Of a stretch of 64,000 bases of DNA, positions 1-11,500 are shown one piece after another. The notes beneath the pieces were generated by a model. The model saw only the letters and a list, made by a program, of their open reading frames with translations. It had not been told where the DNA came from and searched no databases. The first letter of the stretch is position 1. Each line of letters begins with the position of its first letter. The stretch is from positions 3,529,501-3,593,500 of the forward strand of contig NZ_CP051461.1 of NCBI RefSeq assembly GCF_012584515.1, given 5' to 3'. The position numbers were made by a program, and so were the translations under genes. This DNA comes from Polaromonas vacuolata. Its GTDB lineage: Bacteria; Pseudomonadota; Gammaproteobacteria; Burkholderiales; Burkholderiaceae_C.

Positions 1-1374
1 CCATCCAGCGTACTGACACAACCCGTACTTTATGACGCCGTAGAAAAATTACTCTACATCGTCAGCAGTGAAGGTAGCAAGCTGACCGTTCCGCATAAGG
101 TCTGCGAAATCGGAGGTGAAGCAGTCATTGGTGGAGACGGTAACCCCGTCGTTATTTTGACGAATCGAAAAGGACAAGAGTCTTACTTCATCGTTAATCA
201 AGAAACGCAGACCTTGCAGCCGAGTAACCCACTGCTACAAAAATTAGCAGCAGAAACGCATGTTATTGGCGGTCAAGCATCTAGCGATGCAAGGTATTTA
301 CAAAAGGCTGACCTTAGAAGTTTGGCAACATCTAATGGCGCTGATCTGATGAAAAATATTTTTATTCATAACGGCACACCCGTAGTCAAGATTCCAAATA
401 AAGATAAATTATCTTTTGTCTATCGCTCGCTCGAAGATTTTTCAAAAGATATAGAAAACCATATAGGTCTTGAAATTAAAAAACTTTCAGAGTCAAAAAC
501 GTCTGTAGCGCACGCCATACGGATTAAAAAAGAAACCGAAAAAAATATACCCTTTTTAGAACGATTGAAACAAGCCAGCGTAATTTATAAAGCACTGCTT
601 AAGACAGAAAAAATTTCTGTTCCTGTCATATCTGGGCAAATAAAAAATATCGTGGAATTTAATCATTCACCCGGTGGAGAAGGAATTCAATTAGTGCATA
701 AAGTGGGTGATAAAAATCAACAGTCTTTAGTGGAGTACAACCCAGCTGATGAATCTCTCTATGTGCGAGTTGGTCAAACAGACATGACAATTCCGCATGA
801 GGTTTTTAAAGTTAAAGGTGAACCAGTGAAAGACTGCGACGGCAATCAAATTGTCGTTGTTCAGGACGAAGATGGGGCAAATGACTATTACGCTATCGAC
901 GTTGATGCCGGAGCACTGCTGCCTATCAAATCACTCCTTACACCATTGGCAAAAAAAGATGAAAGCTTCATTATTGATAAAAACAATGATGCGTATCAAA
1001 AATACAAAAAAAATATTGATACAGCAGCCTTAATTAAAGAAAACGTAAACTCTTTACGAGAGCGTGTCTTTATACATAGCGGCATAGCCATGCTAAAAGT
1101 CCCGACTACACAGGGAGATCCTTTATTTGTATTTCGCCCCCTTAGTAAAGTTTCAGAAGAAATAATTTTACTTAATGCCGAAATCACAAGTAAATTTTCA
1201 GAATCAAAGGCAACAGGAAAAGATCTGATTACTTACGAAAAAGAAATAATCGAAAGATTAGATTTAGCTAGTCGTTTAGAAAAAATTAGCACGACATATA
1301 GTGAACTAGCAGAAGAATCATTTGGTGTTTTAGAAAAAACAGAAGCTTTTAAAAGCAGGCGGATTCAAGCTTGA
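1..1374 (+). pseudogene. 5' part of a large repeat-containing protein, interrupted by IS30
   Basis: The frame is open from base 1, so the gene begins upstream of the window; the TTG at 157 is an internal codon and not a convincing start. The product is hydrophilic and rich in Lys, Glu, Asn and Ile. Two units of about 235 residues can be aligned by eye. Each has an LTVPH/MTIPH motif (near bases 82 and 784), a GDGNP/CDGNQ strand, a FIHNG/FIHSG motif (near 361 and 1066), a FVYRSL/FVFRPL motif and a charged helical tail. The frame ends at a TGA lying in the terminal repeat of the IS30 copy that starts near 1359, so the protein is truncated by the insertion. The frame at 2446-4383 is probably its 3' part. 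I do not recognise a family; a large adhesin, effector or toxin-like protein is possible but unproven. Confidence 0.6.
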
Positions 1375-2445
1375 AGTGCAACCGTATGCTGATAGGACTC
1401 TAACTGTTCCATAAAAACCTGATGCGGCGTTCGATACCCTAAACATTTTCTAGGACGATGATTGAGCCTGTGCATCGCTAAAGCAATGTCATCGTCGGTG
1501 ATGCAATTAAAGCGCATCCCCTTTGGGAAAAACTGGCGAATCAAACCGTTCATATTCTCGTTCGCCCCACGCTCCCACGAGGCGTATGGATGGGCGAAAA
1601 AGAAATCTGCACTCAGCGCAGAAGCTATTCGTTCATGCTGGGCAAATTCCTTGCCGTTATCAGTCGTGAGAGTGTGCACGCAATGAGCGAACGGTTTGAG
1701 TAAAGTGATTAACGCGTCCCCTACGGCTTGCGCTGTTTTGAATGGCACGTGGAAAATTATTGAATAGCGAGAGACACGCTCATTAATCGTCACTAGTGCT
1801 TGCTTCTGCCCGGCACCAATCACCAGATCAGCCTCCCAGTCGCCAAAGCGCGCACGCTCAAGCACGATGTCGGGTCGCAGTTCTATTGAGACCTGGTGAG
1901 AGATGGTGCCGCGCCGTTCACGGCCACTGCTGCGTTTTTTTCGCGTCTTCTGGCAACGCAGTGTTTTATGCAAGGTGCCGCCCGCGCGTTTGTCAGCGTA
2001 GATGTACTGGTAAATGCTCTCATAGCTAACACCGGGTTGGTGGCTAGCTTCGAGGTGGCCGCTGATTTGCTCGGGGCTCCAAGCCTCAGCCAACTTTTCC
2101 TCCACTACAGCCCATGTCGAGTCAGCAACTCTAGGACTATTGGCGCAGGCAAGTCTACGTTCTTGGGCTTTGTCATTTGCCTGCTTAGGGCGATAGCCTC
2201 GTAGACCGCGGTTACGACGCAACTCACGGCTGATGCTCGATTTATCACGGTCCATCATTTTTGCAATTTCACTTTGATTGAAGTTTGCTTTGACGAGGAT
2301 TGCAATCTGGTAACGTTCGTCACGGGTGAGGTGTGTGTAAATCATTCTGGGCAACTTTGACTTGGTAGTCGGGAAGCTTGGATGCTCTCACATCTCACCC
2401 ACCCGTACGGTTAATTTCAAAGTTGCACTTCAGACTTGAATCCGC
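1359..2445 (-). mobile_element. IS30-family insertion sequence, copy 1
   Basis: A roughly 1.09-kb element bounded by imperfect inverted repeats: GCGGATTCAAGCTTGAAG on the left and CTTCAGACTTGAATCCGC on the right. It carries one transposase on the minus strand. Copy 2 (23678-24764) has the same length and differs at only about three bases that I could find, so both moved recently. The exact ends are ambiguous by 1-3 bp because every copy is flanked by G/GC. A GG or GGC duplication is possible here but not certain. It interrupts the large repeat-protein gene. Confidence 0.9.
1365..2345 (-). CDS. IS30-family transposase (copy 1)
   Basis: DDE transposase of about 326 residues. The N-terminal helix-turn-helix region (IYTHLTRDERYQI, then a second HTH with MMDRDKSSISRELRRNRG) is typical of IS30. 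The catalytic acidic residues are visible as DWEAD, TTDNG and the Glu of ERGANENMNG, which in this family is followed by IRQFFPKG. The ATG at 2345 is chosen; a TTG three codons upstream would add MPR but is lost in copy 3. The TGA stop lies inside the left terminal repeat. The frame is intact, so this copy could be active. Confidence 0.93.
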   Translation of the reverse strand: MIYTHLTRDERYQIAILVKANFNQSEIAKMMDRDKSSISRELRRNRGLRGYRPKQANDKAQERRLACANSPRVADSTWAVVEEKLAEAWSPEQISGHLEASHQPGVSYESIYQYIYADKRAGGTLHKTLRCQKTRKKRSSGRERRGTISHQVSIELRPDIVLERARFGDWEADLVIGAGQKQALVTINERVSRYSIIFHVPFKTAQAVGDALITLLKPFAHCVHTLTTDNGKEFAQHERIASALSADFFFAHPYASWERGANENMNGLIRQFFPKGMRFNCITDDDIALAMHRLNHRPRKCLGYRTPHQVFMEQLESYQHTVALQA

Positions 2446-4383
2446 GGCATCAAAAACTACCAGCTTAAAAATTTATCCGCAATCGCCAGTGGTATTGAAT
2501 TTGAGGCGGCGCGCAAAGCAATCCATACCGAATTTTTGAGCCTAGAAAAAGAGCTTCAAAAAGAGTGGCCTACAAAAGGACATAACGGAATTATTGGAAA
2601 AAACACCTTGCACAGCATAGTGCAAGACAAGGAAAGAGAGATCTTAAAAAATTTGCTTAGTCAAATAATGATTAACGCACTAAAAAATGAAACTGACTCA
2701 GAAAAAAGAGATGACTTTTATGACAGAGAAAAACCGGTACTCGTTGGAATGCTGGGGCGTAGGCAAGCTATCTTTAAAGATTTATCTAGTTCAGTACAAA
2801 GTCTTGTAGTAGAAAAAATTTTTACTAAACAAGAAGGTGAAAAATTTGTACAAGAACAAATCTTAAGAAAATTAAATATATCGATGGAATCTTTGCTAAC
2901 CAGCAGTATGTTTTTATTCAATCCACAAAATGGTCTGCTAGACGCTAGTGACCAAGACCTATGGGTAGGCGACTTCGATGATCTGGTTTGGACTATGGCA
3001 GCGGGATTTGCGAATCAAAATATACCTGCGACTCAAGCGTTGGAAATAGTGCCTAACCCTTCAAGCAATATAAAAACACATAGATTTTCACAAATAGTCT
3101 CCGAAACTGGCCAGCAAGCTTTAGATATTCTGTCTGGTAAAGCAAGTAATTTTACCGGCTTCATACGCTCAATATCAGCAACGTCAACGTCATCGTCAAG
3201 CTCGACTTCGACTTCGACTTCGACGGAGTCTACTAACTTATGGGAAAAAACTAAAACAAACACTTTGGAAAATATACGAAAAATGGTGGATACGTCACTT
3301 GAAAAAATGGCAGATCAGGATGAAAGCGCGGCAAATATCGCATTCAAAGAAGGGATTCAAAAATTTTTTCAAGATCTGGTGGTTAACAATTTTTCAAGAG
3401 TGGAAAAAACTAGACCTATCGCCACATTGTCACCAGAAAAAATAAGTGATTTAGTCGCTCAAGAAGCTAACGCCTTAAAAACTGAAGAACGTCAAAGAGG
3501 AAACCCTCATTGCTATATCGACAATATAGTGACTCTGGTCGATACGCTAAACACTTCGACTATTTCTGAAAAGACATCACCTAAAAAATATTTGGAACAA
3601 CAAGAATTTTTTAAAGCAGAAATTCCTCTAACAGGAAATCGTACATTTTTCACAAAAATATTGGATTGGTTTGCAGGGCGTTCAGCAGAGCAGTCTGCGC
3701 TTTTAGGAATAGTCAACAGTTTGCCAGATAAGACGCTTGCCAAAGCAGATAAATCTGCATTGAGAAAATATATACAAAGCAATAAACCCACACAAATCAT
3801 TATGAATCTAGGAAAAGTGGTTGGCTTCAAAATTGAAAAAAAGGGAGCAAACAATACACTAGAAAAAATAGACGATATTTCTACTGAGAATGCATCGCTT
3901 CAGAATTTTTTTAATCTAATCAATACAACTAAAACTGGTTTAGACAAAAATAACCGTAGTGAAATATTAGAAAAAATAAAAACTGCATCGAATACATGTC
4001 CCGACAAAATAAAAGCTTATGAAGAAAGTCGCCTTAGAACTATAAAAAGTCTGATGCAGGGACTAGAAAAATTAAACCCAATCCAGCAACCTGAAGAATT
4101 TTTACGACACTTTCAGAACCCAAGCGTATTCAAATTTGATTTAATAAAGCCCCTGTTAGATCCGTCAGATACGGCTTACGAAAAAGAAAAAAAGCTGTTT
4201 GTAGATGTTTTACGTCAAGGTTTTTATCACGCCTGTAAGCAGCCACCAGTGCCAAATAGTTTGGTAATCATGTTCTTTGGTCAAATCACAGAAAAAACAA
4301 TGGCTGCCTCGGCACTATTGGTTAGCAAACCCTGGCTAGACAGCCAAGAAGTTTTGAAAGCCAGTGGACTAGTATTTTCGTAA
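2446..4383 (+). pseudogene. 3' part of the large protein interrupted by IS30
   Basis: The frame is open from immediately after the IS30 right end; the first usable start is a TTG at 2536 with no clear ribosome-binding site. This suggests the remainder of the upstream gene, not an independent one. The product is about 645 residues, acidic/basic mixed and Lys/Asn/Ser rich. A low-complexity Ser/Thr stretch near bases 3180-3230 is encoded by TCGACT-like hexamers. No transmembrane segment, signal peptide or catalytic motif is recognised. Simple removal of the element plus a 2- or 3-bp duplication does not obviously restore frame with the left piece, so an extra indel may be present. Base composition is clearly more AT-rich than the hflK-hflC genes that follow, suggesting horizontal origin. 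Confidence 0.55.
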
Positions 4384-4958
4384 TTAGAAAAATTAAAGCA
4401 ATTGACGTACTTTATAAATACAGCGTGATAAATAGCGATCAACCCACGCCAAATTCACGCTGACCTTAAAAGCGCGCATCTAAAAAAATGCCAAGAAATA
4501 AGGCTAAATAATTTCACTGAATCACGCATCGACCAGTTTTTTATAAAGATTTGAGTTCAGGTAAACACTTAAAGTTAAGTGGCTTTTCTTTACCGTAAAG
4601 AGTTAATTCTTTATCAAAGCTTACAATAACCTTTCAAATGCATTAATTCGTTGACCAATGGAAGTAAAAAAAGTTAGCTTCTGCCCAGCGAATGATGAAT
4701 AAAACAATCCATTCAGACCTCTTGCTATAACCGGCAAAAAGTCATCACTCCGACGCTGCACTTGACGCACGCGCTCAGCCACCCCGCAACCCGTTCGGCT
4801 AAAGACAGCCGACAACCGTGACAAGCGCCACACGCTTTACGGACCGCGGACAACGCCATCGCACCCTTAAGAGTGCGGCGCTGTTCACACTTTTTTTATC
4901 TCTCTAGATACGCTGCCGCATGTCGCGCAGCATCGCCATCTTCCTTGAAAGGAAAACC
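4384..4958. other. Intergenic region before hflK
   Basis: About 575 bp without a supported gene. The first half is AT-rich like the upstream gene. The second half shifts to the GC-richer composition of hflK, so this may mark the edge of an acquired segment. A 70-codon minus-strand frame at 4621-4833 has no recognisable features. The promoter of hflK-hflC should lie here, but I cannot place it with confidence. Confidence 0.4.
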
Positions 4959-6005
4959 ATGTCGATTAAAGACCCCGAAGACGTCGTCGAAGCGATTCGC
5001 AAACGCGCCAGCGCGCTCGGCAGCAAAACAATAGGCACGGTTGCCGTTGGCGTGCTGCTTTTGTTTTTTGTCGTCACAAGCTGGTTCACTGTGCAACCCG
5101 AAGAAACCGGCATAGTGCAGCGCTTTGGCGCGGTCAACCGCACGGTTGGCCCGGGCCTACATTTCAAGTTTCCTAACGGGATTGAAAAAGTGCGCATGGT
5201 GCCAACAGCCCGCGTGCTGAAAGAAGAGTTTGGTTTTGTCACCACCTCTACTGGCGGTCCTCGCACCCAATATGCGGACAACAGCAACCCGTTCAAAGAA
5301 GTCTCATTAATGCTAAGTGGCGACCTTAACGTGATCGATGTGCAGTGGATTGTTCAGTACCGAATTGAAGACCCGACCAAATACTTATTTAACGTGCGCC
5401 AGTCGCGCCAGACCATACGCGACACCTCAGAAGCAGTCATGCGCAGAGTGGTCGGCAACCGTTTAGGCAGCGATGTCTTGACTGTAGGCCGAGTGGCTAT
5501 TTCCTTGCAGGTGAAAGAAGAAATGCAAGAAATTCTCACGTCCTACGGCACTGGCGTGAGGCTGGTGACGGTAGAGCTGCAAGATGTGACGCCGCCAGAC
5601 AGCGTCAAGCCGGCGTTCAACGAAGTGAACGAGGCGCGCCAAGACAAAGAGCGCACCATTAACCAAGCGCAAGAGCAAGCCAACCGTGAGATTCCCAAAG
5701 CACGCGGCGAGGCCGTCCAGACCGTCACCATCGCCGAAGGTTATGCCCTAGAGCGAGTCAACCGTGCAAAAGGCGAAGCGACGCGCTTTACCGCGATTCT
5801 GACCGACTACAAAAAGTCCCCAGAAGTCACCCGCCGCCGTCTTTACCTAGAAGCCATGGGCAGCATATTGCCAGACGCAAAAGCCGTCTACATCGTCGAC
5901 AGTGAACAGCGTGCCATGTTGCCATTGCTCAGCATGGACGGCGGCCAGTTGACCGCACCCGCCAGCGGCTCAACAACCGGCATTAAAGGAGTAAAACCAC
6001 AATGA
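4959..6005 (+). CDS. hflK: FtsH protease modulator HflK (SPFH/band 7 protein)
   Basis: HflK forms with HflC a membrane complex that surrounds and restrains the AAA protease FtsH in the inner membrane. The 348-residue product has one N-terminal membrane segment (TVAVGVLLLFFVVTSW), then the band 7/SPFH domain starting at PEETGIVQRFGAVNRT. A long Glu/Arg/Ala-rich coiled-coil follows (EARQDKERTINQAQEQANRE). The ATG at 4959 is preferred over the ATG at 4920 because AAAGGA sits just upstream and the family usually starts near this point. The Gly-rich N-terminal extension of the E. coli protein is short here. The gene overlaps hflC by four bases (ATGA). The usual neighbours hfq and hflX are absent on the visible side. 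Confidence 0.9.
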   Translation: MSIKDPEDVVEAIRKRASALGSKTIGTVAVGVLLLFFVVTSWFTVQPEETGIVQRFGAVNRTVGPGLHFKFPNGIEKVRMVPTARVLKEEFGFVTTSTGGPRTQYADNSNPFKEVSLMLSGDLNVIDVQWIVQYRIEDPTKYLFNVRQSRQTIRDTSEAVMRRVVGNRLGSDVLTVGRVAISLQVKEEMQEILTSYGTGVRLVTVELQDVTPPDSVKPAFNEVNEARQDKERTINQAQEQANREIPKARGEAVQTVTIAEGYALERVNRAKGEATRFTAILTDYKKSPEVTRRRLYLEAMGSILPDAKAVYIVDSEQRAMLPLLSMDGGQLTAPASGSTTGIKGVKPQ

Positions 6006-6952
6006 AAAAATCCATCAACATCGGTTTTGGGGCCTTGATTCTCGCGGCCATCGTCGCCTTCTCAGGCACTTTCTACACTCTGGAAGAGGGCGAGCAAGCC
6101 ATCATCGTTCAGTTCGGTCGGCCTATAGGGCAGCCCGTCACCGACGCTGGTCTGCATGTCAAAGTTCCGTTTATTCAAGACGTTCGCTTGTTCGAGAAAC
6201 GCTTGTTAATCTGGGACGGCGCACCGAACCAAATCCCCACCAAGGGCAGAGAGTTCATTTGGATAGACACAACCGCGCGCTGGCGCATCGCTGATGCCAC
6301 GACTTTTCTTGAAAGTGTCGCCACAGAAGCGGGCGCCCGTTCCCGTCTGGACGACATCATCGACTCGGTGGTGCGTGACCAAGTCTCGGGCAGCGAGTTA
6401 GTCGAGCTAGTACGCAGCGCCTCATGGAAAGCACCAGGCGACAAGGTAATGGAAGAAGTGCCAGCAGAAGTGCAGGCGCAGTTAAACCAAAAAATCTCGC
6501 GCGGCCGTGAAGAAATCACCCGCAACATTTTGACCGAAGCGCGCAAAATCATGCCCCAGTACGGCATAGAGTTGGTTGACGTGCGCATCAAGCGCCTTGA
6601 CTACGTAGAAAGCGTACGCGAGCGGGTTTATTCGCGGATGATTTCGGAACGTAAGCGCATCGCCGCGCAGTTCCGCTCAGAAGGCGAAGGCCAAAGCGCC
6701 GAGATTCTCGGCACCATGGGCAAAGAGCTGAGCGAAATTCGCTCCAGTGCTTACCGCAAAGTTCAAGAGATCCGAGGCAAGGCCGACGCTGAAGCGACTC
6801 GCATTTATGGCGAAGCCTACAACGCCGATCCTGAGTTTTATGCATTCTCTCGTACCTTAGAAGCCTACAAAGAAGGCCAAAACGAGAACTCGGTGATGAT
6901 CCTAACAACCGACAGTGATTACTACCGGTATTTGAAAAAGGCCGGTAAGTAA
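6002..6952 (+). CDS. hflC: FtsH protease modulator HflC
   Basis: 316 residues, close to the usual HflC length. An N-terminal membrane anchor (FGALILAAIVAFSGTFYTL) is followed by the SPFH signature EGEQAIIVQFGRPIG. The body is typical of HflC: DTTARWRIADATTF, SRLDDIIDSVVRDQVSG, and an Ala/Glu/Arg-rich helix (EGEGQSAEILGTMGKELSE). It is the translationally coupled partner of hflK through a four-base overlap and acts in the same FtsH-regulating complex. No further gene follows in the operon, and about 630 bp without a gene come next. Confidence 0.93.
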   Translation: MKKSINIGFGALILAAIVAFSGTFYTLEEGEQAIIVQFGRPIGQPVTDAGLHVKVPFIQDVRLFEKRLLIWDGAPNQIPTKGREFIWIDTTARWRIADATTFLESVATEAGARSRLDDIIDSVVRDQVSGSELVELVRSASWKAPGDKVMEEVPAEVQAQLNQKISRGREEITRNILTEARKIMPQYGIELVDVRIKRLDYVESVRERVYSRMISERKRIAAQFRSEGEGQSAEILGTMGKELSEIRSSAYRKVQEIRGKADAEATRIYGEAYNADPEFYAFSRTLEAYKEGQNENSVMILTTDSDYYRYLKKAGK

Positions 6953-7589
6953 AAAGCAAAGCCATCAGTGCGCGCTGGGCTTGTACTACTAGCTACAAGG
7001 CGCGTACTAAGTAACTGATGAGCGAATACCAGCGCAGTGTCCGGCATCAGACGCTGCGCTGATAAGCGCTCATTACTCGCCTAGCCGCAGGGCGTAGATC
7101 GGTTTAGAGACAGATGCGCTCACTCGTATCACTTATGGCTAACGGTCTATGTCCTATTGTCCATCAAAACAACGCAGAGCAACACTGGAACAAGGTCATA
7201 AAAAGTCAAGAAAAGTGACAATTTAGACCACTAAAACATTTGAATACCTTGGCGCTTATGTTTGACGCTGCTGGCCACCCGGGCGGCACGGTCAACATTG
7301 CAAGCATCCACAGGTTTGACTAGACGATGTCAAAGACATGATTGAAGAGCCGCTATTAAAGCTTGTTGACTGATGAAATTCGCTGACAAAGATGTGCACT
7401 GACAGGTGACTGGTAGATTTGCACAAAAAACGCTCAAAGCGATACTTGAGCAAGTTGTATATCGCAGTATCAATCGATAAAATTAACATTCGGATCGAAG
7501 CTAGTTTTATTGCTAATGTGCGCATCAATGCCGTGCCATACTCGACGCTTTCGGTTGATTTCCCCGTCCGTCTTCTCTTGGATTTTTAT
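6953..7589. other. Intergenic region between hflC and the TAXI receptor gene
   Basis: About 635 bp. The open frame that reaches the TAXI gene from 7419 has no homology-like features before the signal peptide and is treated as read-through. No RNA gene or clear terminator was recognised. A promoter for the TAXI-cyclase pair is expected near the end. Confidence 0.4.
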
Positions 7590-8546
7590 ATGCGTCACAA
7601 GTCAATCCTATTTGCCCTATTGGCTGTCGTACTGACCATAAACAATGTCAATGCACAGCAATACTTTCGCATTGGCACAGGCGGCACATCGGGCACTTAC
7701 TACCCAATTGGTGTGCTGGTAGCGCAAGTCGTTTCACAGCCCAACAAAATCATAGCGTCAGCGCAGACTAGCAATGGCTCGCTTGGCAATGTAATAGGCA
7801 TCGCCAGTGGCTCTATAGAGTCGGGGTTTGTACAAGCCGATGTGGCGAGCTGGGCGCAAAAGGGCACCGGTATCTTTGAAGGCCGACCCGCCTTGGGTGA
7901 GTTGCGGCTGATCGCCAATCTCTATCCCGAGAGCTTGCACATGGTGGTCAGACAAGACTCAGCGATTCAATCCGTCGCAGACCTCAAGGGCAAACGGATA
8001 GCGCTCGATGAAGTCGGCTCAGGCACATTAGTCAACGCGCGCCAAGTGCTGGCAGCTTATGGCTTAGAGGTAACGGATGTAAAAGCAGAATACATAAAGC
8101 CTAAGCAAGCAAGCGATAAACTCAAGGCGGGAACTCTGGACGCTTTTTTCTTCACCGGTGGAACGCCTGCAATGGCGATTTCCGAATTAGCCGATAGTGG
8201 TGTCGGCATCAGATTGCTGCCCATAGATGGCGCTGCGGCCGTGCGTTTGCGCGCCACCAGTAGTCCCTTCTTATTTAATGATGTGATACCGGCTAACACC
8301 TATAAAGGCGTAGGCGCAGTGCAAACACTGGCGGTTGGCGCGCAATGGGTCACCAACGAAAAAATCAGTGCCGACACTGTCTATCAGATCACCAAAGCTC
8401 TGTTTACGGAGTCATCCCAAAAGGTCTTGCGAAGCGGTCACCCTAAAGGGCTTTTCATCACCAAGGAAAATGCGGTCAAAGGGGTAGGTATTCCCTTTCA
8501 CCCCGGTGCCATGCGCTTTTACAAAGAAATCGGAGTGCTGAAGTAG
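7590..8546 (+). CDS. TAXI-family periplasmic solute-binding protein
   Basis: 318 residues with a cleavable signal peptide (hydrophobic SILFALLAVVLTI, cleavage near NVNAQQ). The TAXI family signature follows: IGTGGTSGTYYPIG near the mature N terminus, and later DLKGKRIALDEVGSGT and DAFFFTGGTP. TAXI proteins normally deliver ligands such as glutamate or other carboxylates to a fused DctQM-type TRAP permease. No permease gene is visible on either side. Instead the stop is separated by one base from the ATG of a transmembrane c-di-GMP enzyme, suggesting a sensory role. The ATG at 7590 is chosen because it starts the signal peptide directly; a longer frame from 7419 has no supporting features. Confidence 0.88.
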   Translation: MRHKSILFALLAVVLTINNVNAQQYFRIGTGGTSGTYYPIGVLVAQVVSQPNKIIASAQTSNGSLGNVIGIASGSIESGFVQADVASWAQKGTGIFEGRPALGELRLIANLYPESLHMVVRQDSAIQSVADLKGKRIALDEVGSGTLVNARQVLAAYGLEVTDVKAEYIKPKQASDKLKAGTLDAFFFTGGTPAMAISELADSGVGIRLLPIDGAAAVRLRATSSPFLFNDVIPANTYKGVGAVQTLAVGAQWVTNEKISADTVYQITKALFTESSQKVLRSGHPKGLFITKENAVKGVGIPFHPGAMRFYKEIGVLK

Positions 8547-8547
8547 C

Positions 8548-11500
8548 ATGAAACTACCGCAGCGTTACGTGCCAGCTTTGCTAGCCGTATTGACGGGTGT
8601 AGTGCTTTTCGCAGCGATTGGTTACAAGCTTGTACGTGAACGCAATGTTGCGATCGAGGTCGCACGCACACAGACTCAAAATCTAGTCGGAGTGCTTGAA
8701 GAGCATGCGCGCCAAACCCTTCACCGGGTTGGAAACCACTTAAGCCAAGCCAGCGAAACGCTAGAAGAACAGCGTGTGGCCAACATCACCGATAAAGCAT
8801 TACTTCGCAATAAATTGATTGCGATTTTGCCAGCCGATAGATTGATTCGCGCATTCTTAGTACTCGATCAAAAAGGCAATGTGCAACTGTCAACGCTAGA
8901 GTTAGGCGAGCCAGCGCCAAAAAATCTAGCCGACCGCGACTACTTTTTCCCGCATATTGAGGGGTCTGATCGCGAGCTGGTGTTTGGTGCGTTAGAGAAA
9001 AATCCAGCGGATGGCAATTGGACGCTACCAGTCAGTCGCAGTCTGACCTCAGCCAATGGCAAGTTAAACGGGGTTCTTGTCGCATTGGTTGAACCGCGCT
9101 ATTTCCAATCTTTTTACGACTCGATTGATAGCGGCGAGAAGGGCTTGCTGTCGTTATTCCTGACCTCGGGCTGGGCCGCAGTGACGACCCCGCACAACGC
9201 CGCCTTGCTCAATCGTAACTGGTTGAAATCACCCTTGTTTCGAGTTTATATGCCCAAGTGGCCAACCGGTACCGTGCATGAAGTTGAAACTATTGACGGT
9301 GTAGAGCGCATCTACAGCTACCGCGTGATGAATGATTATCCGGTGGTCTTGAGCTACGGCCTGTCAATGGATGCTGTACTGTCTGGATGGCGCAGAGTCG
9401 CTTGGATGGACGGCATTTTGCTACTCGTCGGACTGATGGCTTTGACAGGCGCGAGCCTGGTGCTCACGCGTCACGACAAACGTCGCCGCGCGACTGAAAA
9501 AATACTGGACGAAAGCCAAGAGCGCTACCGCGTCTTGATCGAATCGTCTCCAGTCGGCATCGCCGCTCATAAGGATGGTCGATTCGTTTATGTGAATCCG
9601 GCCTGTATCAAGATGTTGGGAGCAACCTGCGAAGCCGATTTATTGAAAAAACCAATACTAGACTTTGTACACCCCAGCTTCCACCGCGCCGTAGTAAAAC
9701 AGATTAAAAAGCGTTTTATCGACAATGGCGGCGCAATCGACAAACTAGAAGTCAAACTTGTGTGCTTTGATGGCCGGGCAATTGACGTCGAAGTTGAGGG
9801 AACCTTGATTCCGTTTGAAGGCAGTAAAGCCTCGCAAATTAGCATAATCGACATCACCGATCGAAAACGCGCAGAAGAAAGTCTGCGCGTTGCGGCTATC
9901 GCATTTGAGGCGCAGGAAGGCATCATCGTGACCGATGCCGACAAGATCATCCTTCGCGTCAACAGTGCTTTTACTCGCATCACCGGCTACAGCGCGAATG
10001 AAGCGATAGGCAATACCTCACGCCTGTTTCGATCTTCCCGCCACACACCAGAATTCTTTGACAACTTATTGAAAGTTATCACTGACTCAGGCATTTGGCA
10101 GGGCGAGTTGTGGAATCAGCGTAAAAATGGTGAGGAATATCCGACCCGACTCTCGATTACTGTCGTGAAAGACATTCACGGACAACTCACCCATTACGTC
10201 GCCACCATGGTCGACATCACACAAGACCGGGCAGCGGCAGATGTGATTAAAAAACTAGCCTTCTATGATTCGCTGACAGAGCTGCCCAATCGCCGCCTGC
10301 TGATGGATCGCTTACAAGAGGCGGTAACCAGCAGCGCACGACATGACCGGTATGGCGCCCTGCTGTTTTTGGATCTGGATCATTTCAAGATACTCAACGA
10401 CACGCAAGGGCACGACGCTGGCGACGCGCTACTGCAGCAGGTCGCACGGCGTCTGACTAGCGTGGTACGCGAGGACGACACCGTAGCCCGTTTAGGCGGG
10501 GACGAGTTTGTGGTTTTGCTTGAGAATTTAAGCGTGAACGCGCTGGACGCCGCCGAACAAACACAAGTCATCAGCAACAAAATATCACTCGCCTTGAGCC
10601 AGCCATACACATTGGACGAGCACCAACACCACAGTACGGCCAGCGTGGGCGCGGTGCAGTTCAAAGGTCAACAACAATCAGCGGCCAATTTACTCAAGCA
10701 AGCCGACATAGCCATGTATGCAGCCAAGACCGCCGGACGCAACACATACCGTTTGTTCGATCCAAAAATGCAGGCCTGTATTAGCGAGCGCGCCGCCCTA
10801 GACGCTGACTTGCGACTAGCGCTGAGCGAGCAGCAGTTGCGCTTGTATTTTCAAAAACAAGTCAGCCACGACGGACACACTGTGGGGGCCGAAGTGTTGC
10901 TGCGTTGGCAACATCCGCAGCGCGGTCTAGTACTGCCAGACCAATTCATTCCACTGGCAGAAGATTCTGGACAGATTGTGGCGATTGGTGCTTGGCTGCT
11001 ATTAGAGGCCTGTCAGCAGTTAAAGCTCTGGCAGAGCGATCCACAGCACAGCACATTGACGCTGGCCGTGAACGTTAGCGCAGGTCAGTTCAGGCAGAGC
11101 GACTTTGTCGAGCAGGTAAAGCACGCGCTGCAGACCACAGGCGCACACGCAGACCATCTCAAACTCGAGCTAACCGAGAGCACTGCGCTCGACAACGTCG
11201 ACGACACGATAAGCAAGATGAATGCACTCAAAACGCTAGGCGTGCGCTTTGCTATCGACGATTTCGGCACCGGTCAGTCTTCACTGTCTTATCTGACGCA
11301 ACTGCCGCTAGATCAAATCAAAATTGACCAAAGCTTTGTGCGACACATAGGCAGGCGGCCGCAAGACACATTGATAGTCCAAACCATCATAGGCATGGCC
11401 CACAACCTCGGCATGGAAGTGATTGCCGAAGGCGTCGAGACTCAAGCGCAATGCGATTTCTTAGTCAAGCATGACTGCTTGCTGTTTCAAGGTTATCTGT

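Noticed and set aside
1359..2445. Clear target-site duplication for the IS30 copies
   Set aside because: All three copies are flanked by G/GC that may be part of the terminal repeat; no duplication of defined length is shared, so none is claimed.
4621..4833. 70-codon minus-strand frame between the large protein and hflK
   Set aside because: No ribosome-binding site, domain or composition to support a gene; Arg/Ser-rich chance frame.
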